A stretch of DNA of 64,000 nt from Mycoemilia scoparia (Eukaryota; Kickxellomycota; Kickxellomycetes; Kickxellales; Kickxellaceae): the NCBI GenBank assembly GCA_027575805.1, contig JANBPU010000007.1, forward strand, positions 1 to 64,000, given 5' to 3'. The translations under genes and the position numbers were made by a program. Below the pieces are notes generated by a model. It saw only the letters and a list, made by a program, of their open reading frames with translations. It was not told where the DNA came from and did no database searches. Shown piece after piece: positions 34,665 to 45,483 of this stretch (within the stretch, counting starts at the first letter, position 1; the number at the start of each line of letters is the position of its first letter).

Positions 34665-36842
34665 ATGGGAAAGGTCAAAAAGTCAACAAGAAAATACAGC
34701 CAGAAAGGTCTTAAGCGAGAGCTTGACCAGAGACACAAAATCAAGAAGGCCAAGCAAGATATCAAAAAGAGAGAGATCCTGAAGACCCGTAAAAAGGCTC
34801 ATAATGCTAGCGTTTCGGCAAACTATGAAAAGAATGATGGTTCAGACTTAATAGCTCCTAGCGAGAGAGCAGTTCTTGATGAGATTGAGAAACTCACGAA
34901 AGGCAAATCTAAGCTTGATATTGAGGATATGGATATGGAGGAAGAGGAAGATTCTGATGACAGTGCCGAGGCCCCAGAAGATCTTTCTGATAGTGATATG
35001 GATGAAGAAAATGTCGTAGAAAATGAGGAATCGGAAAGTGATGGTGTTGGTGGTGGTGATGATGATGATGAACTCGACGCTGCTGAGCTGAAAAAGCAAA
35101 TTGAAGAGCTGAAGAAGAGTGATAGCAAGTTCTATGAATTTTTGCAAAAGAATGATCCTGGTGCATTGGACATCGATGATCTCGATCAGGACGACGAAGA
35201 GGAGGAGGATGAAGAAGAAGAAGAAGAAGAAGAACTTCCTTCAGATGAAGATGAGGCACTCAAAGCTTCGGAGAAAAAGGCCAAATCAACTGCAACTATC
35301 TTAACTAAACAGATGATTGAAGGGTGGCAGAAGGAGCTCACTAAAAGCCATTCGCTAAAGCCCCTCAAGAAACTCATTTCTGCATTCAGATCTGCCTCAA
35401 TTGTTCACGAAAAAGCCGACAAGAACAATGCATCTTCCTTCAAGATCGAAAGCGACACAATTTTCAACAAGGTCATGATTGTGGCATTAAAAACTGTCCC
35501 CAGGGAGCTGCAGCATCACCTTCCTAGCAAGACCAATATCCAGGATCCAGAAAAAGCTAAAAGCTCGAAATACAGCTCTCCAGATCAGCACCCTACATGG
35601 AGCAAGATAAGACCAGTTGTCAAATCATACCTGTCCAGCTTCTTACACCTTCTTAATGGGCTTCCTGAAGCAAGCATGGTTCAATACATGATCAAGGAGT
35701 CTGAAAAAACAATGCCATATTTGGCTTGTTTTCCAAAGCAGGCCCGTGAGTACATCAGAATCCTTCTTGAATACTTTGGAAAGGCCTCAGTTGACGATAG
35801 CAGCAGAATTTTGGCTATGCTATCTCTTCGGCGCCTTGTTGTCTTTGCACCAAATCTCTCTATAAACATGGTTCTTAAGGGAATATACTTGACCTACGTT
35901 CGAAACAGCAACATAAAGAGCATCCATGCTATTTCTCGGGTTCAGCTCATGCGGGATTCAGGTGTTGAACTTTATTTGTTGAATGCCGATGCCAGCTACC
36001 AACATGCCTTTATATATATTCGCCAGCTGGCTATTCATCTCCGTAACTCGATGAATGTTCGCAGCACAGAGTCATACAAGGCTATTTACAACTGGCAGTT
36101 TATCAACAGTCTTCGCTTCTGGACTGAAGTAATGGCTATTGGATGTGGTGATCGTGCTGAAGAGCTTTCTGAACTCTGTGAGGTCCTTGAACCACTTGTG
36201 TACCCATTGGTGCAAATAATTCTCGGTGTTGTCAGACTAGTCCCCACTGCCAAATACTTCCCGCTTCGTCTCCACTGTATATCAATGTTGATTCGGCTCC
36301 GTAGTGCCACTGGTGTCTATATTCCTACTCTTCCGCTCATTCTTGAGGTATTTGAATCTACTGAATTTACTCAGCGCCGGCCCCAGAAATCTACTTTGAC
36401 TCCTCTGGAGTTTGATGCCATCATAAAGGCACCAAAGCAGTATGAACATACAAAGGTATACCTGGAAGGCATTCTTGAATGGACATATGAGCTTCTTGCT
36501 GACTGCTTTGCCGCAGAGGCCACCAGAATTGCTTTCCCCGAGTGGGCTATCCCTGCCATCATCCGTATTCGCTGGTGGAGAAAGCATGCTAGCAAGAACC
36601 ACTCCAAGTTTGCAAAGCAGCTCCAAGGCTTGCTTGAGAAGATTGACCAGACATCAAAGTGGGTTGAAAAGAAAAGAGCAACCCTTGGATTCAACCCCAC
36701 CAAGCTTGAAAAGGCTAACACATTCTTGCAAGATGTTGATCTTGACACCACACCTATTGGAAGTCACGCCGCAATGTTGCGTAAACTCAAGGCACAACAA
36801 CGAAAGGTTCTTGTTGAAAGTTCCAAACAAGAGGAAAATTAA
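34665..36842 (+). CDS. NOC2: Nucleolar complex protein Noc2
   Basis: Noc2 pairs with Noc1 or Noc3 to carry pre-60S particles through the nucleolus and nucleoplasm. The frame is 725 codons in a single exon (yeast Noc2 710). The N-terminus is basic with a probable nuclear signal (KSTRKYSQKGLKRELDQRHK, KKAKQDIKKRE). A long acidic tract lies around residues 85-205, including EEEDEEEEEEEELPSDEDEA. The NOC2 helical-repeat domain follows, with SRVQLMRDSGVELYLLNADA, NWQFINSLRFWTEVMAIG and YFPLRLHCISMLIRL. The C-terminus is rich in Lys and Gln. Antisense frames across the acidic tract are composition artefacts. Confidence 0.96.
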   Translation: MGKVKKSTRKYSQKGLKRELDQRHKIKKAKQDIKKREILKTRKKAHNASVSANYEKNDGSDLIAPSERAVLDEIEKLTKGKSKLDIEDMDMEEEEDSDDSAEAPEDLSDSDMDEENVVENEESESDGVGGGDDDDELDAAELKKQIEELKKSDSKFYEFLQKNDPGALDIDDLDQDDEEEEDEEEEEEEELPSDEDEALKASEKKAKSTATILTKQMIEGWQKELTKSHSLKPLKKLISAFRSASIVHEKADKNNASSFKIESDTIFNKVMIVALKTVPRELQHHLPSKTNIQDPEKAKSSKYSSPDQHPTWSKIRPVVKSYLSSFLHLLNGLPEASMVQYMIKESEKTMPYLACFPKQAREYIRILLEYFGKASVDDSSRILAMLSLRRLVVFAPNLSINMVLKGIYLTYVRNSNIKSIHAISRVQLMRDSGVELYLLNADASYQHAFIYIRQLAIHLRNSMNVRSTESYKAIYNWQFINSLRFWTEVMAIGCGDRAEELSELCEVLEPLVYPLVQIILGVVRLVPTAKYFPLRLHCISMLIRLRSATGVYIPTLPLILEVFESTEFTQRRPQKSTLTPLEFDAIIKAPKQYEHTKVYLEGILEWTYELLADCFAAEATRIAFPEWAIPAIIRIRWWRKHASKNHSKFAKQLQGLLEKIDQTSKWVEKKRATLGFNPTKLEKANTFLQDVDLDTTPIGSHAAMLRKLKAQQRKVLVESSKQEEN

Positions 36843-37040
36843 AATGTTTTTAGATGCTCTGATTCAGTCCTTTTCAAATTAGTAACCAATCAGAAATATA
36901 ACTCGCTTTACAATCATTTGTCTCTGTGGAGTTTAAAAAGAAGCATATGTGTTTGCGTATAAAGAATGTAATTTATAATAGAAGATGTATAAATTTTGAT
37001 AGTTAAAAGGAAGGTTTACATGTCGCTACAAATACTACTA

Positions 37041-38408
37041 TTACTTCTTGGCAAAAGTGATACGAACTGGATCATAATCCTCCTTCAACTGCCACAATGT
37101 ACCAAGAGTAGACTTAACAGCGATAGCCTGCAACTCTGTTTCGTATTCCACAAACGCGATACTGGGCTTTCCTGGTACCTTTCTGATCTCCTTGAGTCCA
37201 TCGAATTCTCCAAACGCCTTGTCCACGCTTCCATCTTCCTGAGCTTCTGTAGGAATGTTTTCCAAGAACAAAATATTGTTTGGAATTTCTGGTTCGCTTG
37301 GTAATTGGGCTATAATAAACCAAATAAGAATAATTTTTGATGGTTATTATTATGATGATAATAATAATAATAATATAGAGATTTGCTTAATTAAATCGCA
37401 TTGTAACTTGCCTTCAACTTCGGCTTGCTTCTTGGCCTTTTCTTCAAGTTCTTTGTCGCGTTTTTCTAAAAAAATTAGCAATTAGTGTTTTATAGTTAGT
37501 CACCAATCATTATTGATCCTTTCTAAGTAACACGATATTTATGTCTGCACACGCCTCAGTACCTTTTTCTTCTTTACGAGTTTGGATGTGTTTTTCTAAA
37601 TTACCGCCTTCATCTTTAATTACCACATCTGAACGATTTCTTGCATACTGGATCAGCTGTAATAATACATATAAAGTTGTTCAGCGTGTCTCTTTGGGCT
37701 TGGGTAGAAATGACTGAATTATTGTCAAAGTAACAAACCATTTTTATTTACTTACAATAGGTTTTCCAAATAGCACAAATCCGTGTACTTCTTTAAGAGC
37801 CTTGGTTGCTGCTTCCTTATCATCGAATGCTACAAACGCTTGGCCTCGCATCTGTAAACTGCCACGGGCATAAACTTCGAGCACTTTGCCATAGTTCTGG
37901 AAAAGGGTCACTAATGCCTTTTTCATGTCTACCATTAAAGTTTATCCATATACATTTAATATACTGTTGATCTAGAAATAGTCATATGGGTAGTTATTTT
38001 TGAAGGATGACCATTTGCTAATAAACTGCGGTTGCCCCTACAATTATTGACCACCAAAAGGCACCCATCAAAAATCATGATCTGTATGTATATATACATA
38101 CCTTCGAGTTTGATCTTTTCGTTAAGATTATTAACATATAGGGTCTTATTTGGTTCTTTGCATGGCGGCTCACGCGGTGGTTTGACGGGATATCCAGGAA
38201 GAGCTACTGGTGGTTGACCAGGCATCATTCCAGGTATTGGTGGGACTAATCCTGGTGGCGGTGGCATGGGTGGTGGAACCATTGGTGCTGATTGAGGATG
38301 TGGAGCTCCAGATACGGTGCCAGGAGGAGGAACACCAAATACGCCAGGAAACCCTGGCGGCGGTGGAGGAGGAGGCACACGTGGTGGAAAAGACCCTTGA
38401 GAAGTCAT
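37041..38408 (-). CDS. SNRPA: U1A/U2B''-type spliceosomal snRNP protein
   Basis: This RNA-binding protein of U1 and/or U2 snRNP recognises a stem-loop of the snRNA. Exons are 38102..38408, 37756..37928, 37563..37656, 37412..37465 and 37041..37309, giving 298 residues. RRM1 has RNP2 LYVNNL and RNP1 RGQAFVAF, joined across intron 1 as NLNEKIKLEDMKKALVTLFQ. RRM2 is PNNILFLENIP to the terminal ITFAKK. Unlike human U1A, the proline-rich segment is N-terminal (about residues 8-80), and the RRM linker is short and charged. Intron 1 holds a family A element and intron 4 has a GC donor. One protein may serve for both U1A and U2B'', as in Drosophila SNF (inference). Confidence 0.93.
37985..38086. mobile_element. 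Family A MITE-like element inside SNRPA intron 1 (copy A4)
   Basis: The element begins tatgggtagttatttttgaa and ends atcaaaaatcatgatctgta, with TA at each end. The core (accatttgctaataaactgcggttgcccc) is family A in the same orientation as A5. It makes up about 100 of the 173 intron bases and leaves both splice sites intact. Confidence 0.72.
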
Positions 38409-38967
38409 TTATTAGATTTTGTATTTATAATCGGGGAATATACTAGTATTGTTTAAAGTTATTATATGCAAATTTTACAAGGTAAATAAATAATGATACT
38501 GGTAGTGCATTATGGGGCAATCGAAATTGCTACTTATCCCCCCCCCCCACGTTTTCATAGATTGAAGACATTCTTGTATTGGTGGAACCATGGTCTTAAG
38601 AAAACTAACTTATACTATATAGGGAAAAGGATAAGTATGTTCAAGATTGGATACAATTTAATGTGTGATACAAAGCTATCTAAACACACCAGTGTTGTTT
38701 AGACCACTCAGCCTACGCTTTAACCCTTCAAAAGCTCAAAGAAGACAAAGAGGCTGGATCTTGACCCATAAGACTATTTATAAATATGGTCCCCTATTAG
38801 GCTTTTCGGATATCCCTCTTTGGTCGACAAAGTTACACACATTTACATACACACTTTATTTAGACTACAAAGCATTTGCATTTTCCCAAAAACCATCTTA
38901 CAAGTTCATTCTAATATCACATCTTTTGTCTCCAACTCCTACTATTGTAACTACTACAGAGCTTAAT
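38409..38967. other. Divergent region, SNRPA / ELL
   Basis: Intergenic and leader sequence. It contains a run of ten C near 38537-38546 and, upstream of the ELL ATG, a pyrimidine-rich leader typical of fungal 5' UTRs. The ELL frame stays open upstream to 38665, but that stretch does not look like protein of the family. Confidence 0.5.
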
Positions 38968-41832
38968 ATGTCGACACCATCAGGGCTCAACCCAGTTTTG
39001 CTGTGTAAGTTAACCAAAGAAGCGATTCGTAGCATACAGTCATCAGCGGGCTCCATAGAGCTCGAGATTGATGGCTCGGGCACCAGGAAGGTAGGAAGAA
39101 TTACTACCAAAACGGCTGTGATACCAGTAAATATCAGGGTCGGGAACATTGGACCCACGGTCATTTACAAGGGCCGTGGACTATCAGATACAAGCAGAAG
39201 CTCGGCAGCTGAGTCACCACAGACCTATGAGCAACACCCCTGGGAAGCCCAAGGAAGAGTAGTAGGAAAGCTTGGTAATACTAGGGTTGAGCATATTTCA
39301 GATCAAAGGGCCAAGTATCACCAGTCCAGTAACAGCATAGCCAGCGTCACAGAAGGTGGTAGCAGCAGAAACTCGACCATAGGCTTAACAAAGGTCACAT
39401 TGGCAAGCAGAGAACGGGCAAACTCTAAAAAAGACCATCATGCAGATGAAACAGCTGCTGTTGCTGGAGGAGGAGGAGGAGGATCAAGTTTTGATGACAG
39501 ATCAAAGAATTCACATTCTTTGGCAAGTGCATATGAATTTGCTGATCTGATGCCTCTTGGCTCTGCCATTTCTTCAAATAATGCTGCGGACAACATTTCT
39601 GATACTCCGAAGAAATCTTCCTACCACCACCACCAACAATCGGGTTCTATAACATCTACTTCAGCACTTTTGCAACCACCGGAAGGTGTTGGCTCTTCTA
39701 CTGCCGCTGTTTCTCCAAAGCCACAGCGTCGAAAACCAAAGCACTCGGCTGTCCTCGCTCCAACTATACCTCGTAGCAAGCCTGGGTCAAAAGTAGCGCC
39801 TGCTTCTTTAAACAGCTCGGCAGGCAGCACTCAAATTTCATCTGCACCGTCTACTGCAGTTCCACCTGTAGCACAATCATCATCCTCAACCAGTACTACA
39901 CACCGCAAGAAGATGTTTGCATCGAACCCATCTTCGTCTGTACACACTCCGACCAGCAGCTTCGAGAAACAAACAAGGGTAACAGATGGTGGATCTCCAA
40001 ACCCATACAATAGCAAGCCACACCTTAGATCATTATCTGAAGAACTTCCTCAACAGGATCGAGAAGAAGGTGAAGAATCTGAGGGCGAGATCCCCCAGAT
40101 TGACATCAAGGAAGATACCGAGCCTGCTCAGCCTACCACTCTTCCTACCCAATCCCGAGGAGCTAGCTCGTTGACAACTTCAGTCCCAACAACGGTAATA
40201 TCACCCAAGCCTGACAAGAAGCATCCAAGTAGTCGTAAACCTGATCACCACGTGTCTGATAGTGGCAATGCAAAAGAGAGCGGGGCCATAGCTTCAAAGA
40301 GCCCACTCCCCCATCGCCAGCACAACACTACCACTGCACATGATAAATTTAGTCGCTATGATATGCCACGATCCAAATCCAGAAATGAGTCATCATCGCA
40401 CAGACGGAATGATCTTGAAAGCATTAGTGGCGGCAGCGGTGGTAATGGTGATTTGACATCAAACCATTCGGGGCATCATAAACGATATCTCAGCGAAGTC
40501 GACCATCGAAGCTATGAGGCCAAGCCATCGCGTCATAGACGCAGCGAGAGTAGTGCAAGAAAATATAAGGATAAATATTCCGATGATCCTATTCCACCAA
40601 CAACTAGTAGCTACAGAGGAGAAAGGGATGCTGATCATTCCAGTGAAATAGAAAGCAAGAAACATCGCGAGAGTTCAAAAAAACATCTTGATACTTCAAA
40701 ATATAGTACTTCTGTTGATGACTACGATGACCCCTTTATTTTAGGCAAAACTAGAGGCGTCCAAGATAAAAATGAGATGGATGCACGACTAGAAAAGGCC
40801 CAGGAAATAGCCGCTGTACTATCAAAACCACAGCCAACATTAAGTACCAGTTCATCCAAAAACCGCAACAGCAGCAATAGAGACGCTGAAAGACCCTCCG
40901 CATCTACCCCACCCACTAAAATCAACATAATGCCGACCATAAAAACCAACAGCGATCTGTTTGAAGCCACAGCACAGATTCAAGAAAAATACAAGGAATT
41001 TTGTGATCTGCGTACAAAGCTTGATGAGAGACAATATATATTCACACGATTGGAGGAAGAGTACAAGAAAGCCAAAGAAGAGTGTGAATCCATGGCAGCA
41101 AAAAGGAGACGAGGAGAAGGAACATATGGTGGTGCCAGTAGTGATAATAAAATTGAAGATAAAGAAGGTTTTGATATAACTATGCTCTATCCATTCGATG
41201 TCAACTCCAAGGATATACTGGTTGTTGGCACAGATTCGACAATGATTAGTGATATTTGCAAAGATAGCAAGCTGCTGCAAGAAAGAGCTCGAAACTACTT
41301 TGTCATTTCAGCCAATTTGCATGCAGGAGGAAATGAAAAAATGGAAGGATACAAGCTAACTAGAGTTGACAGGAAGCTTGCCAGAAGGTTGTTTAGTGGG
41401 CAAGATGATGCTTGGGAAAATGGAAACGGCAACAACAATACTAATGATATGTCGCTTCTATCAGCACTAGAAAATAGCCACAATGCCAATTCTAATAGCC
41501 GATGGCTGCATCATGAAGAAGCCAAAATGTGGAAGATATACACTGATATCAGCCGGGCGTACGAATATTGGGATGGAGACAAGGTAGATGCATGGGCCAA
41601 AAGGTACAAAGAGCTCCATGTAGAGCTGAAAGATCTGGAAAAACACGTATGGAGCAGTCATGAACGGTTGAATGAATCTGGTGAAGGCAGCGGCACCACC
41701 AATAATAATGCAAACTCTTCGCCAACATCATCACCACCCCCTGCATCATCATTATCAGCATCAAGCAAAAATAAGATAGTATTAACTGTTGACAACTACT
41801 TGGAAGTAAAGCCCATTAAGGGCATTCCATAA
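38968..41832 (+). CDS. ELL: RNA polymerase II elongation factor ELL-like protein
   Basis: ELL proteins raise Pol II elongation rate and join the little or super elongation complex. I start at MSTPSGLNPVLLCKLTKEAI (954 codons), not at the in-frame ATG 101 codons upstream. This is because the ELL N-terminal domain begins here: CKLTKEAIRSIQSSAGSIEL matches the family's KLTDSALRAL region. A Ser/His-rich low-complexity middle (about 85-660) follows, with two poly-Gly/poly-Ser tracts. The C-terminal occludin/ELL helical domain starts at QEKYKEFCDLRTKLDERQYI (about 670) and resumes at EEAKMWKIYTDISRAYEYWD (about 848). About 130 residues intervene, which is unusual. No introns are needed. Confidence 0.82.
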   Translation: MSTPSGLNPVLLCKLTKEAIRSIQSSAGSIELEIDGSGTRKVGRITTKTAVIPVNIRVGNIGPTVIYKGRGLSDTSRSSAAESPQTYEQHPWEAQGRVVGKLGNTRVEHISDQRAKYHQSSNSIASVTEGGSSRNSTIGLTKVTLASRERANSKKDHHADETAAVAGGGGGGSSFDDRSKNSHSLASAYEFADLMPLGSAISSNNAADNISDTPKKSSYHHHQQSGSITSTSALLQPPEGVGSSTAAVSPKPQRRKPKHSAVLAPTIPRSKPGSKVAPASLNSSAGSTQISSAPSTAVPPVAQSSSSTSTTHRKKMFASNPSSSVHTPTSSFEKQTRVTDGGSPNPYNSKPHLRSLSEELPQQDREEGEESEGEIPQIDIKEDTEPAQPTTLPTQSRGASSLTTSVPTTVISPKPDKKHPSSRKPDHHVSDSGNAKESGAIASKSPLPHRQHNTTTAHDKFSRYDMPRSKSRNESSSHRRNDLESISGGSGGNGDLTSNHSGHHKRYLSEVDHRSYEAKPSRHRRSESSARKYKDKYSDDPIPPTTSSYRGERDADHSSEIESKKHRESSKKHLDTSKYSTSVDDYDDPFILGKTRGVQDKNEMDARLEKAQEIAAVLSKPQPTLSTSSSKNRNSSNRDAERPSASTPPTKINIMPTIKTNSDLFEATAQIQEKYKEFCDLRTKLDERQYIFTRLEEEYKKAKEECESMAAKRRRGEGTYGGASSDNKIEDKEGFDITMLYPFDVNSKDILVVGTDSTMISDICKDSKLLQERARNYFVISANLHAGGNEKMEGYKLTRVDRKLARRLFSGQDDAWENGNGNNNTNDMSLLSALENSHNANSNSRWLHHEEAKMWKIYTDISRAYEYWDGDKVDAWAKRYKELHVELKDLEKHVWSSHERLNESGEGSGTTNNNANSSPTSSPPPASSLSASSKNKIVLTVDNYLEVKPIKGIP

Positions 41833-41955
41833 ACCTCACTTTACTTCATCACTTTGTACAATTATCTTCCTTTTCTCCGCAATAAATGCAAGACTTTCAT
41901 AAAATATTTTTCAAATCGTTGTTTGTTATCTCTTTAAAACTTTAATTTCTGTGTT

Positions 41956-43522
41956 CTATGAAATAAAGGAGTCCAGAGACGAAGGCGGGGTTGTGGAAAG
42001 AGACAGTTTATCCAAATATCCGTCATTCCTATAACCAGACACAAACAAGATTTTCATGTTAGTGCATTAAAAACGCACAGCTGATTATGCCGCACTATCT
42101 GTTTCTATAATATATCCCAAACTTACCAGAATTTTGTTAGATGGCGTTGTCCAGAATCGGCTAAAATAGTCACAATTGTTTTACCAGCTCCCAATTTCTT
42201 TGCAATCTTTAGGACGGCTACACAATTAATAGCCGAGCTACTACCAACAAAAAGCCCTGTAAAAGAACAATAATTTGATATACAAATGATTAGAATCACG
42301 TTATATATATATATAATTTCATACAGCAACTATTACTTGTTTCTCTAGTGTTACCATCGTTCTCTGCTAACCAACGGGACATATAAACTGCCTCTTGATC
42401 CGTAACCGTAATAGCACCACCATCGACCAAACTAGTGGGCATCTTTGAATTAGGAAACAGGAATGCAAAGTTCTTTGTCAACCTGTTTAACCCAATTCCT
42501 TCTACAATCGTGTCAACTTGATGTCTTTTCCTGGTTCCTTCCTTTTCTGTTGGCGAAAACATTACACCGTGGTTAACCTTGTTAGCAAGCCCAGATCCCT
42601 GCGGATCAGCCAAATACACTTTGAGTTCGGGGAATTTGGTACGCAAGTATTTTGTGACTCCCGAAATAGTTCCGCCTGTTCCTGATCCATGAATAAACGC
42701 ATCAACCTTCCCACTACTACCGCCATTGCACTGGCTAGTAATTTGTTGGTATATTTCTGGGCCAGTTCTGGTATAATGTGCTTCGAAGTTTAGTGGGTTT
42801 TCGAATTGGTTAACAAAATAACCTCTTGGTGAAAATCCTTTCTTGTGTGTCCCGTCGCCCAAAGCTGATGATGATGATCCCCATTCGGAATTATTTTGAT
42901 GTTGAAGGGTATATTCGTCGGCTCGACGCCTTGCAACATTAACAAAATTGTTGGGATCAACTATACTACAGGGCGGGACTCTTTCGACTGTCGCGCCATA
43001 TTTTTCAAGGATATCAGACTTTTCTTTTGCGATATCACTGGACATTACTATATGGCACTTGTATCCCTTTGCTTTGGCAATCATGGCTAATGAAATACCA
43101 GTTGATCCCGATGTCCCTTCAAATATACAACATCCAGTATTTGGTACCAATAGCCCATTTTCTTCGGCTTTTTCTATCAGATACAAGGCAATTCTGTCTT
43201 TGGAACTTCCCCCCGGATTGAGAAATTCAGCCTTGGCTAGGACCCGACAGCCAGTGTATTCAGATAAACTGCGGATCTCCATCAGTGGCGTGTTTCCGAT
43301 TAGATCTTGTATCCCACTAGCTATCACATTTAGTGCAGAGGCCTGTGAATGCTTTTTGTGTTTGCGTTTGTGTGCTGGTCGTAGATTAAATAGTTCATTA
43401 TAGCAGGCGCCTATTGATATACCAAGTGATAGTGCCAGGACTGTGACTATGGTAAATTTTGCAGGATGTTGAACCACTGACTGTATAAAATCTTGAGCCT
43501 GTTGTGCTGCAGAAGAGTCCAT
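41956..43522 (-). CDS. MCY1: Membrane-anchored mitochondrial cysteine synthase-like PLP enzyme (Mcy1/Cys12 type)
   Basis: This fold-type II PLP enzyme of the cysteine synthase/CBS superfamily matches the fungal Mcy1/Cys12 group. Exons are 42355..43522, 42127..42256 and 41956..42028, giving 456 residues. A membrane segment near residues 22-40 (FTIVTVLALSLGISIGACY) precedes the catalytic domain, as in the mitochondrial homologues. The PLP lysine lies in NPGGSSKDRIALYLIEKA, substrate-binding EGTSGSTGISLA follows, and the phosphate-binding loop is HGSGTGGTISG. The two short 3' exons supply LFVGSSSAINCVAV and DSGQRHLTKFWNDGYLDK. There is no CBS pair or heme domain. An insertion rich in Ser/Asn (QHQNNSEWGSSSS) sits after about residue 205. 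Confidence 0.93.
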
Positions 43523-44136
43523 ATGGCGATGTTGATGATATCAGATCTTGTCTATTATACTGATGGAGTATATTCCCAGGTATGGCAGCTACTTTATGCA
43601 ATGCTAGAAATCGTCCCCTGATGTTAAGTAATGAGCTTAGACTATAAAAGTGTTGCAATTAAATTGCCTAAAAATTTATGGGATGCGTAAAAGTATAACC
43701 AATACATACAAGTCAAATTTGACTACTTTTCAAATAAAGTATGGCATTCATGAAATGACAAAGCGAATCATTATAAATTTGGCCCTTCGTTATCGATAAA
43801 AAGATTCGTATACTGCCGAGATTTCTTTGGCTGATCAAAAGAAATGTTTAACTACACAAATATTACAAATTTATTCTGTAAACCACTAGTATTTATTCAC
43901 TAAAAAGGGAAACTACACGAAGTAAAATACTGGTGGCAACAAAAACAGATAGGTGGAGAATTGCATCTAAAAAGTACTGGTTGCATATCCATAGTCTGGA
44001 TACTATATAAACTACAATAATCGTCAATATTGTACTGGGCATTAAAGGCAACCCAAAACCGCGTCTTGGAAACACCTGGTGGTGGTTGTGTTGCTGCTGC
44101 TGATGATAATGATAAATGTCATTTCTGCTGATCTCC
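43523..44136. other. Spacer between MCY1 start and PEX14 stop
   Basis: Contains the MCY1 upstream region. The minus frame 43893..44360 is an out-of-frame reading of the PEX14 last exon, not a gene. No repeat is seen. Confidence 0.5.
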
Positions 44137-45483
44137 CTAAGATGTCGATGTCTCCTTTCCTTTAGAAGATGAGGCATCCACGGCAGCAGACTCGCTAGCA
44201 GTCCCAGCTTTAGTGGATGATGGTGCACCAGCGTTGAGCTGCCACGAGGGAATGCTGGGTGAAGATGTGATCCCAAGCGCGGCGTTTGGGTTTGAGGCAA
44301 TATCATTAGAAAAATCGGTATTGCCAGATGCTGTGGACTTGGGACTACCTCCAGCGCCATTCAGGGCGGGCGAGGGCGTGTTTTCCTGAGTGATACCGCG
44401 GTTTATTCCTGATGGCGTGGGTGCTGCGCTGGATGCTGGAACACGGCGGCTAAGTAGGAGAGATTTGAGACTACGGATGTCAGACTGAAGGTCAGATATG
44501 TTTGGTCCTTGACCGTCTATACCGGATTTCTATTTATTTTGAATAATGTAGTAGCATGTCAGTACAACATTCAAAATATTACAACAGCAAAATCAATGAG
44601 CACATTATTAAAAATAGACATGTTTGCTTACATCGTCAAGCCTGGATCTGATACTATCTAGAGTATTCTCAAGACGAATAGTGTCGGTCTTTTGTCTTTC
44701 TTGGCTGGACGAGAGTCTCTCCAAGAGCTCGACCATGCGATCTATGGCACTCTGGGTCTTCTCTGAGTTAGACTTCATGGCATCTAGGGCACTTTGGGTG
44801 CTTTCCTGCAACTTTTCAAGTCTCTCCTTCGTATCCTTGTTATGCTCCCTAATGATCTCTCTTTCCTCCTCCCACTGCTCCTTTTCTTTAGACAGACTTA
44901 ACATGGGAATGATGTATTTCTATAAAACAATAAAACAACAATAAGTTGTATAATCCCCCCTCCAGCATTGTGTTCCGCTTGAAATCCTCCGATCAAACAG
45001 GAAAACGTGGATGTATGCATATGGAAGCCCACGCCTTACCTTTGTTACTACATAAAGGCCGTAACCCACTCCGCCAGCTACTACTGCAGCAATGAAGTAG
45101 TCCTTCCAGTCCATTTGTGGTCGTGGAGGCGGTACTGGTGGAGCCATTTGGGTGTATCCATATTGCTGTGTATCCTGCTGCTGTTGCTGCTGCTGCTGTG
45201 TATTGGCAGGAACAACGGCTGAGGAATTGTTGGTGGTAACATTTGTGGAGGCTGGGCTGGTAGTGGTGGAACCTGGGGAATTTCCTCCTTGTGTCAAATT
45301 GGTTGGAACGTCCTGGCCATTGTTGGACCGCTTGAGGGCAGCCTCTATCTCCTTGCTGGTTAGACCCTTGGTTTCAAGGAAAGAAACCTTTTTGGCAAGC
45401 GACGAGGACTGAACCTTTGGGTCTGTGAGGAAGCGAACAGCGGAGCTTACAATGTCCTCCCGAATATCCTCAGAACTGGACAT
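44137..45483 (-). CDS. PEX14: Peroxin Pex14
   Basis: Pex14 is the peroxisomal docking and pore protein that binds cargo-loaded Pex5. Exons are 45040..45483, 44632..44919 and 44137..44529, giving 374 residues. The conserved N-terminal domain REDIVSSAVRFLTDPKVQSS with SFLETKGLTSKEIEAALKRS (about 8-52) binds WxxxF motifs of Pex5. A Q8 run and a proline-rich PPVPPPRPQ segment (about 118-124) follow. A membrane segment (YFIAAVVAGGVGYGLYVVTK) joins across intron 1 to KYIIPMLS, and a long coiled coil (about 155-245) comes next. The C-terminus is Ser/Pro/Asn-rich and disordered. Both introns are phase 0. Confidence 0.95.
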
